Assembly (NCBI GenBank): GCA_003439945.1 | Contig: QVRM01002192.1 | Span: forward strand, 2,139,001-2,203,000 | Length of the DNA: 64,000 bases | Reading direction: 5' to 3' | Origin: Dermanyssus gallinae | Lineage: Eukaryota > Arthropoda > Arachnida > Mesostigmata > Dermanyssidae | Part shown: piece by piece, positions 1 through 12,281 of the stretch | Layout of the letters: every line of letters starts with the position of its first letter | Numbering within the stretch: the stretch's first letter is position 1 | Position numbers and translations under genes: made by a program | Notes under the pieces: model-generated | Told to the model about the DNA's origin: nothing | What the model saw: only the letters and a program-made list of their open reading frames with translations | Databases searched by the model: none

Positions 1-690
1 TGCTGCAAAATGGAGGTAGAAAATGCCAAATTCGGGCGATTCTACTCCATGAGTTTAAAAATGGACTGAGTGCAACGCAGGCTCACAAAAAGTTTTTAAA
101 ATCGTTTGGAGATGCCTGTTGTACAGACTGAATGTGCCAACAGTGGTTTGAGAAGTCCGAAAGGGAAATTTTAACTTCGAAGATAAGCCTAGATCAGGAA
201 GACCAAGTGTTGTCAGTGAGGAGGTTTTTCGAATGAAAATCCAGGAAAATTCCACTATAACTACTGTGGAACTTGCCGAGGAGCTTCATATTACCCAACA
301 AGCTGTTAGCACAGCTTTAAAACGCCTCGGAATAACTTCCAGGCTGTGCAAATGGGTTTTCAAGGAAGGGTGTCCTGTTCCACCAAGACAACGCAAGGCC
401 CCACGTGAGTAGGGACACCCTTTCGAAAATTTCCCAGCTAAAATGGGACTTTTTGGAACATCCACCGTATTCCCCCGACTTAGCACCATCTGATTACCAC
501 CTATTCAGATCGAGGCAAATTTTTTTACGCGTTCTGGACTGGAATAATATTTTGCCACTAGAAGCCCAGACTTTTACAGAAAAGGAATCGAAAACCTTGT
601 AAATCGTTGGGCAGAGGTTGTATCTTCCGGCGGAGAATATATAAATCAATAAATAAGACCTCCCGTGTCTCCTATATATGCGTTTTCTTT
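1..690 (+). pseudogene. Internally deleted, decayed mariner-like transposase
   Basis: A degenerate mariner copy read on the + strand. The first 350 bases, over several stops and shifts, still give the N-terminal helix-turn-helix region (NGLSATQAHKKF, then WFEK, then ELHITQQAVSTALKRLG). At about 350-375 the reading jumps straight into the C-terminal catalytic part: HQDNARPH near 375-400 and YSPDLAPSDYHLF near 468-510, with 34 residues between these two aspartates as in DD34D mariners. The middle of the transposase, with the first catalytic Asp, is missing, so this is an internal deletion derivative and not functional. The left end probably lies before position 1; the right end is ill-defined. 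It differs clearly in sequence from the mariner at 5850. Confidence 0.8.
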
Positions 691-699
691 ATAGCGCCA

Positions 700-1287
700 A
701 AACCGAAAAGACTTTTTTGTATGATGTATATGATGCTCATTTAACAACTCTAACTACGTATAACACTTCTGACTAATAGCTGCCTTGACAGCTACCTCTT
801 TCACTAAAAAAAAATTTGTCATCAAACGTGCTTTTAGTTGCAAAGTTTAATATTATGCATCTAATGTGGTTTATAAAGTAAATGCTTTCACACGGAGAAG
901 TGAGATACGTATCCGTGGATTTGTCAAGTAAAGTATTTTGTGTAGTAGTAGTAGTAGTATTATGTAGACCCGTTGCGCTTGTAAAATGAATGATTCTGCC
1001 GAGGTGATTTCGGCATTGGCGGCCCTTGTATAACACGTACTCAATCATGGTTGCTGCTACGTAGGTTTACCTACAGGCCATAGCAGAGGCTATTAGCCAC
1101 ACTGCTATTGCAGAGTTATATGTTTGTGGTTTACAGCTGCGACATCCGATAGTGTGTTTTATGCAATGTGAAAGAATAAATGTGGAGTCTCGTGCCGGCG
1201 ATCTCGGCAACAGTTAATTGTATATAAGATTCACCGGGCAGATATCGTCGGTATGCTGGCTTAACTTGCAACGAAAAGCGCATCATA

Positions 1288-1319
<32 letters not shown>

Positions 1320-4300
1320 ACATTGATTAAGAGAAATGAGGAATGAAAACTCACTTTCCCCGGCTTTATCAAACTTAAGCACTCTATTTTAGTCGGTAAT
1401 ATTATTTGTGCCTTTTTGATTTTACGTTTGTTTACATACGTTTACATGGAATTTACAACAACAATGGTCATAGGTAGCTACTTGCCTCTGTATTAAAATA
1501 TTCGGTTTTGTCCCTCTGTATTGACATCCCGTCTTACCAATGAGGTGAAGAGGCATAATATATTCTTCCTATGTAGTAGTGCTTGCTGAATGGAGCACGA
1601 CTCTCGAAGAACATCCGCTCTATGCCTCATGCGCGCCGATGACGACAACTACAACGGCAGCTACAGCGAAAGCTAGCTAGAACAACAACAACAACAACAA
1701 CAACGAACAAAAGGTAGGTAAGCGACAACGCACGTCGTTTCATCACGGCATAGCAGTGTCACGCGTTAATGCCTGTCAGCAACGCCATAATATGCCTGTC
1801 AGTTTATTTATGCATAATTCATTATCTGTGTAGCAGAAGTTGTTGTAGTAGCGATTCTCAGTAATAGGTCTTCGTAGTAAGTCGTGCCAGCATGAACAGC
1901 AGAAGCAGAAGATTGTGCGCCGCAGGTCCAGCAAACGGCGGCTATGGCTGGCTGTCGTAATGTTACTGAGAAAACGCGAGGACAGCCTGCGGTTTATGGT
2001 TGTTGTTGACTTTGCCTGCCATCTACCTTCGTTCAAAACACCACAACGCTACTACGGTTTTTACAGCGCCGTCAAAATTCACAATAGCTCATATGGGTTC
2101 CTCAAAACAAAAACAAAGGAAAACCAAACGGAAACGGTGTAATGGCAAAATCAATCAACCGTGTTGTATGAACCGTGATGAAGAACATGACGTTCTACTA
2201 GTAGTTCTGTATGGGTGCACCGTTTTTATGTTCCATTGTCGCGTTGACAGTGAGTTTCTCCTTGGTGACGTTGCCTGCGGCGATGGCATAATCGACTAGG
2301 GCGGAAATTCGGCGGCAGCTCAACGGCACCTTGTCGTGGGTGTGGTGGACCCGGAGGAGGAGAGCCCATCCCGCCCAATTGTGCACAGGATTACCCAGAA
2401 CAAGAACGGATACCTCATCCTTTCGCTAGAGGAGTACCAGGATGGCGCAGGAAAAGCGCTGGTAGCATAATAATTGCATATATACAAGAAAACACACAGA
2501 TAAAGGCCGACCTCCGTAACCCGATAGCGATCTGCACGGTCGCCGGGATCGACCCCTTTCTTGCGTGAGGAGGGAGTGGAGGTGGCTTTTATAAATGCCC
2601 TCAATTTGCCGAGAAAAGCTAAAATTAGGGCAGTTGGCCCAGTGCTTTGAAAATCGGAAATTTAGTACACCCTGGTGATCGTGTCTTTACTGGTGGCAAG
2701 AATTGTTCTGGCCTATAACCAGAATCAAAGTGGTGCAGGCCTGGAAAGGATTGCAAAGAGAGTATACCAAGTTGTCACGTTTATGAAGCGGGACCGCTTA
2801 AGCTTTACATGCAGATCCTGAGGGCTAAATTATACAAGGGCTATAGCCGGCTTACAGAGAGCCAAATGCACGAACATTAGCTCTTTGCCATCCTCACTGT
2901 GGCATGCGAAAAGGTAGGCCCTTTACACCATAGTAATGTTGTCGCCCACCCAAGTACTGGTGGTATGAAAAGAATGCCGTGGCAAGAAATGTATCATCGT
3001 GTAATCATCTTCAAAGGATCTACACAACGAGGCGGAGCTGGGTACCAAACAGCTGCCGCCACGTCACGGCCACGCTCCGGGGAGCTTCCTTGAGGCTCCC
3101 GTCGGACCTATATAGGCTTATACACACACAAAAGTATTTGACTGCATTTTTTCGCATGGACTTTGTCGTATGCTAAAGTAACGCTTCGCGTCTAGAACCC
3201 CATGTCGTTAGGTGGTCCGTAAAAAGTGATAACTTTTTAGGTTATTTGGAGTTTTGCACGTTTCCAACTCAGCTCATTTAGTAGCCGTCGTTAGTCTTCC
3301 AAGATCTTTCAACCCTTCTAGGTCATGGTGAAATACCCAAGATTAGTACACTCAGTAGAACGTGATTGTCCAACAGCGCGCTATACGAAATACCGCAATA
3401 CGCAATACTGTCTACGGGATTTCTGCGTTTCAATATCAATTCCTAGCGGGGCATGAGATGTCGCATAAGCGGTTATTATTGTGCAAGTCCAGCATGAACC
3501 TTTATGAAAGGTTAGTGACGACGACGTCAATTGTTTTTTGGTACAGCTCACTCTGGCATACGCACTCAATTATGGATATATTCATATATGTATATAATTC
3601 AGCATATCTATAGCCAAAATAACGTATATTAAACAAATATGGATGTTCTATAATAAACCAGCTTGAGTGCACACATATACTAAATAGAGATGATGCCTAT
3701 TTGTTTCATCTGAAAAATGAATGAAGCCGTTTGATTAAAATTTTCATTTATATTAAAATTTCGTACATATTTCCGAGACAAACGTTACGAAGTCTACCTA
3801 AGAAAGACTAATCATAGCCCAATCTTTTTAAAAATAATCATCGTTTTATTAAGTAAGGCGGCTGGGCCCGTACAGGACGAGGTTTACTTATGCGTTATAT
3901 AAAGCATAAGCCTGGAACAAGGGTAGGATTCAACGCTGCCCGTGAAAATACTCATAAGGTGTACACACATGACCCATAAATCCTGAAGTCATAAAATAAT
4001 GCGTGGTCCGGAAATACTTCACTCAGTTGCGTGCCGGAAATTTTGTTGTTAAAGCCGCAGGGTGGTCAGGCTGCCCTTCAACGACGGGAACCGAACAAAT
4101 TACGACTCTTGCGTACAGAAACTCGCAACAGATCAAGAAATGCAGGATCATACTGCGCATATAGTAATCGTTTTTACGCCCGCAGTTGAAAAAAATCTAT
4201 CAGCCACCATTCCCGTGCGACTCGTCACTGCCATTACTCGAAGGTTCGCAAATGGGGCGGGTCAGGTGTGAGGAGAAAGAAAAAGAATAATCGAACTCAC

Positions 4301-5814
4301 TTGTTCTTAGTTTTGGCTGGTCAAAGACTACAATATGCCATCACTTCCTCTCCACCTCGCGTCTCTTCATCTGGTCATCGCATTCTCGGCTCGATTCCAA
4401 AGACGAAGAAGAATAGCAAGAAGAAGCACAAACGAAAAATGTTCTGCTGTAGGTCGTGTGCTTGGCACGTATTGCGGCATATGTTGTACTAGCACTTACA
4501 ACAACAATGTTCGTCGACAATCCATACTCGTTGACTATTTAATACCTACCCATCAACCGCTCTGCGCATATCAACAACAACAACAGCTGCGGTAGCTGGG
4601 TTTGGTGCCAAGAAAGCAGGTCTGCCGGTGCCGTTCTCGACTGGACGCGTTTGGCTTTCGAACTGCTGGACAGTTCGGTGGGGGTGGGAGCGCTTTGTTC
4701 GTTTGCTTGTTCGCGATTTTCTGGTGTCGACTGGATCTGTAGTTTTCTTTTCGACGACACAACGCCTTCTATAAGTCTTGTCCTTCGTTCTGCGGCCACT
4801 GCGTATAGCGAAAGTGAAGTGGTGAAAGTGAAATCGACTGTGCCGTCGGAAGTTTAAACAGCTTTGCCGCTTCTGCGAGCGTGTCTCCCACGAACGAATA
4901 AACGGTGGGCAAGTAAGTAAATACATTAATGAAAAAATAATAAAATAGCTAGGTAGGTGAACAAAACGTACGGAACTAAGCATATATATATATATAGCTG
5001 AATACGTGGTCTTGTCAACCTTGAGCTGAAATCCCACGTTAGGATCGGGCACTCGCCCAGCTCGTTTAGGGGAGGACGAGCGTGGAAATGGCGAGCGCAG
5101 TGCTACGCGCATTCACGTACGAAAAGAGTGTAGATTATATAATATTAATAACTGGTGCTTTGTCAAAGAGCCTCTTCTGTTTGCTCTTGATGACTATAGG
5201 GCTGCTCACATCTTTAATGGTTGGATTCTTCAATGAACCGCAGCAACTCCTCGATGAAGGGCAGTATCTAAAAAAATAATTGCATAATAGTGCCAATACA
5301 CAAAAAGATCATTTTCTGAACATCAGTCATCAGCACTCTCAAACAGCAAACCCGTACAGTTATCAATGGCGCGCTTCAAATCACTATATGTAGTAATGCT
5401 TTCTGCGATAACGGGCATAACAACAACGCGCAGAAAGGCCATCCGCATCAATAAGCGTTTCACATAGCAGAACATTACAAGTTCCGTTCTGAAGTGGTCC
5501 CAACCCACTCTATACGAGATAGAGTAATATTCCCAGTGCACACGTTCTCAGGAGACAATTGTCGCGCCATCTGTAGTTCCGTTCTAGTAAACTAAGTAAA
5601 ACATATATAGCATTATCGAACCTTAATTTTATGTATCAATTGTTACTGGGTTTTATACATCGTTTATACGACCCTCTACTTTTTCTGGTGCTCTCCTATC
5701 TGGGACCTCAGAAAAACATTTACATGCCAGCGGTGAGAAGACGTATGTATTCCTAATGCTAAAGTGCTTTCTCACGTTATTCTGTCCCTTTGAGCAACGC
5801 ATTTTTCACTTGCG

Positions 5815-5815
<1 letters not shown>
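700..5815. other. No supported gene; AT-rich intergenic DNA
   Basis: I see no recognisable coding exon. There are short open frames without family resemblance, a TA/poly-T run near 1286-1320, AAC/ACA triplet runs near 1681-1710 and a small near-duplicate (ataccgcaatacgcaatac) near 3391. A 73-codon minus-strand frame at 5323-5541 was not recognised. The stretch about 2300-2480 reads as possible retroelement gag-like sequence, too weak to call. Confidence 0.4.
4600..4912 (+). promoter_or_regulatory. Candidate 5' non-coding exon with strong donor
   Basis: A locally GC-richer block with repeated tcgtttgcttgttcg-type sequence, ending at 4912 before a perfect donor GTAAGT (4913-4918). Its base composition resembles the block upstream of roquin near 11560-12170. 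It could be a distal first exon of roquin or belong to an unseen gene. No protein family is recognised in it. Confidence 0.2.

Positions 5816-5819
<4 letters not shown>

Positions 5820-5849
<30 letters not shown>
5820..5849. repeat. (TA)n array, left flank of mariner
   Basis: Uninterrupted TA repeat. Its last TA (5848-5849) is the target dinucleotide immediately before the mariner left TIR. Confidence 0.95.
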
Positions 5850-5850
<1 letters not shown>

Positions 5851-7168
5851 GAGGTGTGTTCAAAAAGTATCGCGACTTTTGTGTTTTTTTAAAAATTATT
5901 CATTTATTCATGAATATCTATTTTGTCCCCTTCAAAGTAATCCCCATGAGATATTATACACTTGTGCCAACGGTTTTTCCAATCTTCGAAGCACTTCAAA
6001 AAACCTTTTTTTTTATCTTGTTCAGCTCCTCCTTCGATGCCGTCTTTATCTCGTCAAGCGTAGCGTAACGTCGTCCTTTCATGGGCCTCTTCAGTTTAGG
6101 GAACAAGAAAAAGTCACAGGGGGCCAGATCTGGGGAATACGGTGGCTGCGGCATCATTAGTGTGTTGTTTTTGGCCAAAAACTCGCGCACAAGCAACGAT
6201 GTGTGAGCAGGGGCGTTATCGTGGTGCAAAAGCCAATTTTTGTTCTTCCACAAATCCGGGCGTTTCTGGCGGATTGCTTCGCGCAAATTGCGCATAACTT
6301 GCAGGTAATATTCCTTATTGACCGTTGTACCCTGTGGCAAGAACTCATGATGCACCACGCCCCTGCAATCGAAGAAAACTGTCAGCAAAACTTTCACATT
6401 CGACCGAACTTGGCGCGCTTTTTTCGGTCTTGGTTCGTGCGGCAGCTTCCATTGAGATGATTGAGCTTTGGTTTCCACGTCATAACCATAAACCCACGAT
6501 TCGTCACCAGTTATGACCCTCTGGAGCAAATTTGGGTCGTCGCGGACAGAGTCCAACATCTCATTAGCAATGTTCATGCGATGCTGTTTTTGGTCGCAAT
6601 TGAGCAATTTTGGTACGAATTTCGCGGCGACCCGTCTCATGCCCAAATCATTGATAAAAATCGAATGGCACGAGCCAATCGATATGTTTAGGTCCTCAGC
6701 AACTTCTCTAACGGTGATTCGACGATTGGCCAATACCATTTTCTCCACTTCATTAATTTTTTCGTCTGTTGTTGAAGTGCTCGGGCGTCCGGCACGCTCT
6801 TCGTCGTTCACATCTTCTCGGCCTTCTGAGAACATTTTGTACCACCGATAAACGTTGCTTCTGTCCAAGGTAGCTTCTCCGTATGCCACAGTCAACATTC
6901 GGAATGCATCCGCGCACATAATTTCGTTTTTCACACAAAATTTGATACAGGTTCTTTGATCCATTTTTTGAATAGGTAAAAATCGAAGACGATCCAAAAC
7001 ACGTGCAAGCAAAGCAGCTGTCAACAATTAAGTGAACATTCAAAATGGCCGAGCTTGTCGGCATAAGTGAGAGACATGAGTACCAACATGACGCCACAAA
7101 AAATCGAAATTCGAATATACGTAACCCGCGAAAATTCAAAAGTCGCGATACTTTTTGAACACACCTCG
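5850..7168 (-). mobile_element. Near-intact mariner transposon with TIRs and TA target duplication
   Basis: The element starts CGAGGTGTGTTCAAAAAGTA at 5850, and the same sequence in reverse complement ends at 7168. The inverted repeats match for about 32 bp. TA flanks both sides (5848-5849 and 7169-7170), as expected for Tc1/mariner insertion. The length of about 1.32 kb is standard for mariner. The transposase lies on the minus strand. The near-perfect TIRs and an almost undamaged frame point to recent insertion or a recently active family. The left flank is a (TA)n array and the right flank is a dispersed repeat unit that elsewhere is also preceded by (TA)n, so the element landed inside that array. 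Confidence 0.95.
5904..6964 (-). pseudogene. Mariner transposase (DD34D), one C-terminal frameshift
   Basis: Mariner transposase, the enzyme that cuts and pastes the element. The likely start is the ATG at 6964-6962 (MDQRTCIKFCVKNE); the frame is open further upstream to 7027. Visible parts are an N-terminal HTH (DRSNVYRWYKMFSEGRED), linker AGRPSTSTT, second HTH (ITVREVAEDLNISIGS), first catalytic Asp in TGDESWVYGYD, second in HHDNAPAH, and third in YSPDLAPCDFFLFPKLK with 34 residues between the last two. The frame stops at 5996, but the usual C-terminal continuation (KCFEDWKNRWHKC, then GDYFEGDK) is present in another frame down to a stop at 5904. The break lies at a nine-T run (6006-6014), consistent with loss of one base there, either a mutation or a sequencing error. 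Confidence 0.9.
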
Positions 7169-7178
7169 TATATCTAAA

Positions 7179-7356
7179 AGTGCACATACACACAAATTAG
7201 TAGGGACATATTTGTGTGTATAGTCGTGCAAAACTTGCCCTCCCTCATAGTCTAATATATATATATATATATGTACAAGTGCACATACACACAAATTCGT
7301 AGGGACATATTTGGGTGTATAGGCGTGCAAAATTTGCCCTCGCTCATAGTCTAATA
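7179..7356. repeat. Two tandem copies of a ~99-bp repeat unit
   Basis: Copies begin agtgcacatacacacaaatt at 7179 and 7278. Each runs through a gtgtata, cgtgcaaaa, ttgccct, ctcatagtctaat series. The first copy is followed by (TA)n and tgtacaag. The copies differ at a few bases. A decayed third copy lies at 9683-9730. Confidence 0.85.
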
Positions 7357-7358
7357 GA

Positions 7359-7364
<6 letters not shown>

Positions 7365-7396
<32 letters not shown>

Positions 7397-7405
7397 CATA
7401 CATAC

Positions 7406-7436
<31 letters not shown>
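7365..7436. repeat. (TA)n and TACA microsatellite block
   Basis: Two TA arrays separated by short tacatacatac repeats, immediately after the tandem units. Confidence 0.9.
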
Positions 7437-7439
7437 CAT

Positions 7440-10400
7440 ACATACAACATTTGTAAGGACAAAGCAGAATTTAATCTCTTCCACCACTCCATCCGAGAAC
7501 ACGAACGTCTGACCTACAATGCCTCGGTATGCCTTTACCTTAAGCCCTCCAGAGTTTCTAAAAGACCGCAGACAAGTGAAGGCTGTCACACATATAACAT
7601 TGACAAGCTTTCGTCAGCTTGTATGCTTCGTTGTGCCTTTCACTGTAAACATATCAGCACGCATTGCAATCGTATTTCTGAAAGCTTCTGTCTATTATTG
7701 AACAGTTCAATGGTTGGGAATCATCAGGGTTAAAACTCATGAGCATTTCAACCGAGAGCAGTCAAATCTGGAGAGGCTCAACGTTGCGGGGCTGTATGTG
7801 TTACGAGCGCCGACAAAAGGACCGGACAAAGATATGGACACATACTTGACACAAGCCTAATACTATTTCCCCACCAGATGTCACACGTCAGTGCTTGTTT
7901 TCATCAACGTCGAGCTCATTTAAAACGTAGATTACGCCTGTATCAAGAGCCTCCAGCGAACAGCTAGGGTAAACGATCGACGGTGACGTTCTGTAAATGT
8001 CCCATGGAGGAAACCACTGGGAATTTGAAAGCCCACGCAATTCGTTTACGTTGTTCATTAGCTTTACAGTATGTTTTGTTTTTATTTGTTCTGAATAGCT
8101 TGTTTTACTTAGGATCCTGAGCCCTTGTCCTTACTACAATGTGCTCACGGCCCTAGGGTTGTTGAGGACGGTTCTGAGGAGAAGCACAATTGCGATCAAC
8201 GACGGTGTTGAAATGAACAGAGGCCTAAATAAAAATAACGGCCCCGACTCTTTGCGTTCAAGAAAAAGATCAGTCTGTCCAACCGACTGCATGTTTAGCA
8301 AAATAACTGCAAAGGTGCCCTGTAGGGATAACGCTACAGCCTCAAAATCAGAGGTAGACCCGCATTTAGTGTAATTTATTTATTAAGAGCGGGGGAGGGT
8401 AAGCTCGCGTATTCATATATATATATATATATCTTTGCTTGTACCTATCTTTGCCCATGCGAGTCTGTCTATTCATCAGCGTCTGATTGCAAAATGATTT
8501 ACGAGGTTGCGTGTAAGTGGAAGTATCAGGATAAGCAGCTGCAGGTTTAAGTGTATAGATGACAGCACCAAGATGAGCGTAGGTTTGTTTATACAAATGA
8601 TATAGCTATAGACTCATGACCAGTGAGACACTGCGTAAAAAAAGGTTTATTCCCCCTCCGGGCGGTCTGTCGATTTTTGTTGTCCGCGATGAGCAGGCGA
8701 AGTGAGTGACCCGGTAAGTCTGTAGATATGGCATTCCACTCTTTCTGCAATTATTATTGCACTTTTATTACCGCTGATTGGCACTGAGCGTTGCACAGAG
8801 ACATAGCACACAAAGCTCTGTTTACGGTATCGCCAACGGTCAAAGTAATCTTAGATGACAAAGCGTGCCTTAACTGGAGGCACGCTTGTTTATGTGATGC
8901 TCAACTATCCTGATATATTTTATAGTAGTGTATTATATAATATAACTTAGACAATACGACAAGTGTCCACTAGCCGGGGAGACGAGGTCGCACATAGATC
9001 CCACAAGATACAACTTTATAAGGAGCAGTGATTGACTATTCTCATGACAACTAAAAACTGCCAACTCGAACTCAAAATGTGTGTCATTGTCGTGCATCGC
9101 GCCGTCTTGGCAGGGGGTATAATAGATAACAGACGAACTTCATGGGTAGTTGCTTAGGCACAAACCACAGATCGACCCATCAACTCTAATGGAAACGTTC
9201 AGGTAAAACAAAATGTGCCGTCTATCAATATTTGGTAAATACCCACAGATGTCGATACAGTGTAGAGACCACTGTTTCAAAGGTTAATAGCCTGTTGCCT
9301 AAGTTTTCTTTGCTTATAGTTTCATATGACATACATATTTTCCTGATTTCGTACATTAAATACATGTTGTACATTTAATAGACGGTTTTATATTTTAATA
9401 ACTACATGCCTATATACCAGCGCACCATTACTGTTTTTGAAGGAAGGAACAGACCGTAAATGTGTGTATTGAAATAGTAAGTTCTATTATACATGAAAAA
9501 TCGTTACATACAAGGTGCTACATAGGTAGGCCACCTACATTGGCGGCTTTCAGTATTGTAACCATGAGATTAGTATCTGCTTCCAAAGATGTTTTTCTTG
9601 GTATAAGCCAAGAACAGAACTACATTATCAATTGCAAGTGCCTAATCTATTTTGCCTTTGTATATACATACATACAGGTTATGTGGGTGTGTGTATAAGC
9701 GTGCAAAATATGCCCTTACTCATAGTCAATTATCTGCGTTTATATACTGAAGTACGTAAGAGTAGTTTTCGTTTTTAAATTCAATTTTTGGCAGGCCCGT
9801 CGGCCACAACTCTTCTTGGAGAGGGGGGGGGTGTCTACTAGTGGAAGAGCCGAATCAGCAGGTAGTTTTAGCACTAGTTGCGTGGCGCTCGTATTTTGTT
9901 CTTTTTGTTAAAGGGCCGATACATGATTAGTGAGAAACAGAACCATTTGAAATGGTTTGATCTATGAATTCCGGAAATTTTGGGAAATACCACAGTTTTG
10001 CTTTGGTATTTTCTTGCTTTTTTTTATTAATTGCAAAATTTTTCTACCCCAGAGAAAAAGTGAATGAAACCTCGGAAGTCTTGGCAAAAACGGGACTCTC
10101 GAATTGATTGGTCGTTAGGAATAGTCCGTTTAAATGAAGGATACTGCACTTGATCCTCGATCAATGATAACAAAGAATAACCACATGCACAAAACTGCGG
10201 TTTTATTCTTGAACATAGCTAAATGTTATTTGTTCAGTTTAAGTATTGTTTTTACATACCACAATATGGGATTTTTAATGGATGTCTAAACGATTGCTCT
10301 TGTGTGGAATTCCAAGCAAAATTTGTTTCCTAGTGTTTCTTTTCTTTTGGTGAATTCGTTTAATCGCGGGAATCAAGATGGGACTGATTGTACCAAGCTG

Positions 10401-10550
10401 TTTTTTATTTCCCCAATGCCTAGTGCAACATGGGCATTAATGCAGCATACGGTGCCTAAGCTATCGGTTTGCGTCCTCCCATCCTTTGCTACGCTGACTT
10501 GGGATCTCTAGGAACCTACTTATTGCCTATATATGTCTATCGATTCCCGC
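7440..10550. other. No supported gene
   Basis: Unassigned AT-rich DNA with no recognised coding exon or RNA gene. It holds the third copy of the 7179 repeat unit (9683-9730), a short TA array near 8414-8432 and an eight-G run near 9820. Confidence 0.4.
9683..9730 (+). repeat. Dispersed decayed copy of the 7179 repeat unit
   Basis: Shares the gtgtata, gcgtgcaaaat, tgccct, actcatagtc order with the units at 7179 and 7278, and is likewise preceded by tacatacatac-type sequence. Confidence 0.65.
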
Positions 10551-10563
10551 GTTTCAGGCGGAA

Positions 10564-10770
10564 TTGTTTATAATGATAAGTTACTTGACATTAGGACATA
10601 AGGAAGTATGGGTACCCAGCAGCCGTGAGACAGCAAAATTCATTAGGGATCTGGCCAGAAGAATGATAGCAACGACGGGGGACCAGTGCGAGGGAGAAGA
10701 TCTGTCACAGCTTCTGTCTCTCATGGTGTATAGAGGCAATGCCGCTTCTATAATCGGCGCCATGGGATGA
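10564..10770 (+). pseudogene. Retroelement polyprotein C-terminal tail fragment
   Basis: The reading TAKFIRDLARRMIATTGDQ followed by SLMVYRGNAASIIGAMG and a stop resembles the extreme C-terminal tail found after reverse transcriptase in some invertebrate retroelement polyproteins (pattern FIRxLGRRxxxxTGxxR, then RLSxAxxRGNAxxI). No upstream RT domain is visible next to it, so it is a 5'-truncated or decayed remnant. Sequence at 26076-26348 looks like the adjoining upstream part of the same kind of tail. The family assignment is from memory and needs a search. Confidence 0.45.
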
Positions 10771-10854
10771 GCAGCTAAATAGCACTTGAATCGAAGCGAC
10801 GCGTTCGAAGCTCATAATTGTATGCTGATGACACAAACACGATTAAAATAAAGT

Positions 10855-10880
10855 TATATATATATATATATATATATATA
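10855..10880. repeat. (TA)n array
   Basis: Pure TA repeat just upstream of the GC-richer block before roquin. Confidence 0.95.
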
Positions 10881-10884
10881 GCAA

Positions 10885-12172
10885 TGGCTTGCGTCATGCG
10901 ATGCGTTGTGCTCCGAGAGAGCTGCAGTCCCCGGCGAGTGCGGCCTTCCGTCGCTTAGCGATAATGAGCGGAAAGAGGCGCGAGGCCAGCTTGCTGGACT
11001 GGACGAAATCGAAAGCAAAGAGAAGCTCGCTCGGATTGTCGTCTCTCAGAGTCAGCTGCTTCAAGCTGGCTAGCCGTGTTTGTCGTTGTAAGTTGTAGCA
11101 TCGCTTACTAATAGCAACAGTTGCAGAAGCAAGTTGTTGTTCGTGATAAAGCAGGTGGTTCTCAAGCGGGCCAGTGTGTGGTCGGATTTTTTTTAGACGA
11201 AAAAGAAGAACAGAAGAGGCAAAAGTCGACGAAACAGCAACTAGTGAATCCATCTGCCTGTATGTGTATACATATATCTGTTTGGCTTTAGAGCCGTGAA
11301 AACAGTACAGCTAATACAACGGTTTCTGGTATTTCTACTCATTGAGCGGACAGACGGAAAACGACAAGCGAAGTACAGGTACTTACCCGTCAACGCGCAG
11401 TGGATATACCAAAAGAGAGATATGCAGGATAGACACGCTTAGGAAACATAGGAAACCGTGGCGTCGTTCACAGATGTAGCACTTGCTATGTGTTTATGCT
11501 ACGCTATTGTCAGATTGTCGTGCATCGCACTGAGATGGACGTCGCTGTTATTGCATAGTGTGTGGCAAACGATTCGCGCAAGCGAACAAGCAGCCGCATT
11601 TTGGTCTTGAATATACCTACCGGGTGGTTGGTTTAATCATCTTTGTTCGCTGGGTGATGATTTGGCGGCTATTTGGGTCGCTTGTTCGTTCGCTAGTTGT
11701 TAGTGGCCGTTTAATTCATGTATTTAATTTAGTGGTCGTTCCTGGAAAAAGTTTAAAAGAAGAGAGCAGCGCGATCGGGCTGTGTCCCTGTATTGTTGAC
11801 ACGGCAAACAATCACGACAGTTAGTGATCGTCGGAAACGGGTGGGGGGGAAGTCTAGTGACTGACAGGGGAGTGAAATAGCCTGTAAGTGATACAAGTGA
11901 TTGTAATTTGACAACAGTTCTAACTACGGTCATTGTGTTGCTGATGTCAGTATTCTGCGTTTGTCCGGTCTGGCTGGCGTTTGCAACGCGCCATAAACAC
12001 GAGCTATGCATTTCCTTGGAGTCAAGCAGTAGCCGCACCAGCAGCAGCAGCAGCAGCAGAGAAAAGAGCGCTGTGGTTGACAGGCTGACACACCGACAAC
12101 AGGCGCCGCTCTTGTCGTGCTATTTCAACCCAGCAGCCTAACACAGCCCGTCCAGCTGTCACTGCCGCTCAG
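10885..12172 (+). promoter_or_regulatory. Probable roquin promoter region and 5' non-coding exon
   Basis: This block is visibly richer in GC and CpG than its surroundings. It carries tcgttcgctag/ttgttcg-type motifs and a CAG run (12038-12060), and ends at 12172 in CTCAG before a perfect donor GTGAGT. A good acceptor (pyrimidine-rich stretch, then gtttttag) lies just before 14547, 22 bases upstream of the roquin start codon. A spliced 5' UTR from here into 14547 is therefore the simplest reading. Transcription start and upstream borders are not visible from sequence alone. Confidence 0.4.
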
Positions 12173-12197
12173 GTGAGTCGAGACGATAGGGAGAAGC

Positions 12198-12199
<2 letters not shown>

Positions 12200-12244
<45 letters not shown>
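12200..12244. repeat. (TA)n array
   Basis: Pure TA repeat, 28 bases after the candidate 5' donor and next to the foldback at 12282. Confidence 0.95.
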
Positions 12245-12245
<1 letters not shown>

Positions 12246-12281
12246 TATTGCTTCCAATAACTTCCAGAAAAGGTGAATAGC

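Noticed and set aside
4546..5112. 188-codon minus-strand open frame
   Set aside because: No family resemblance, basic low-information composition, and it crosses a TA run. Likely chance in a GC-richer block.
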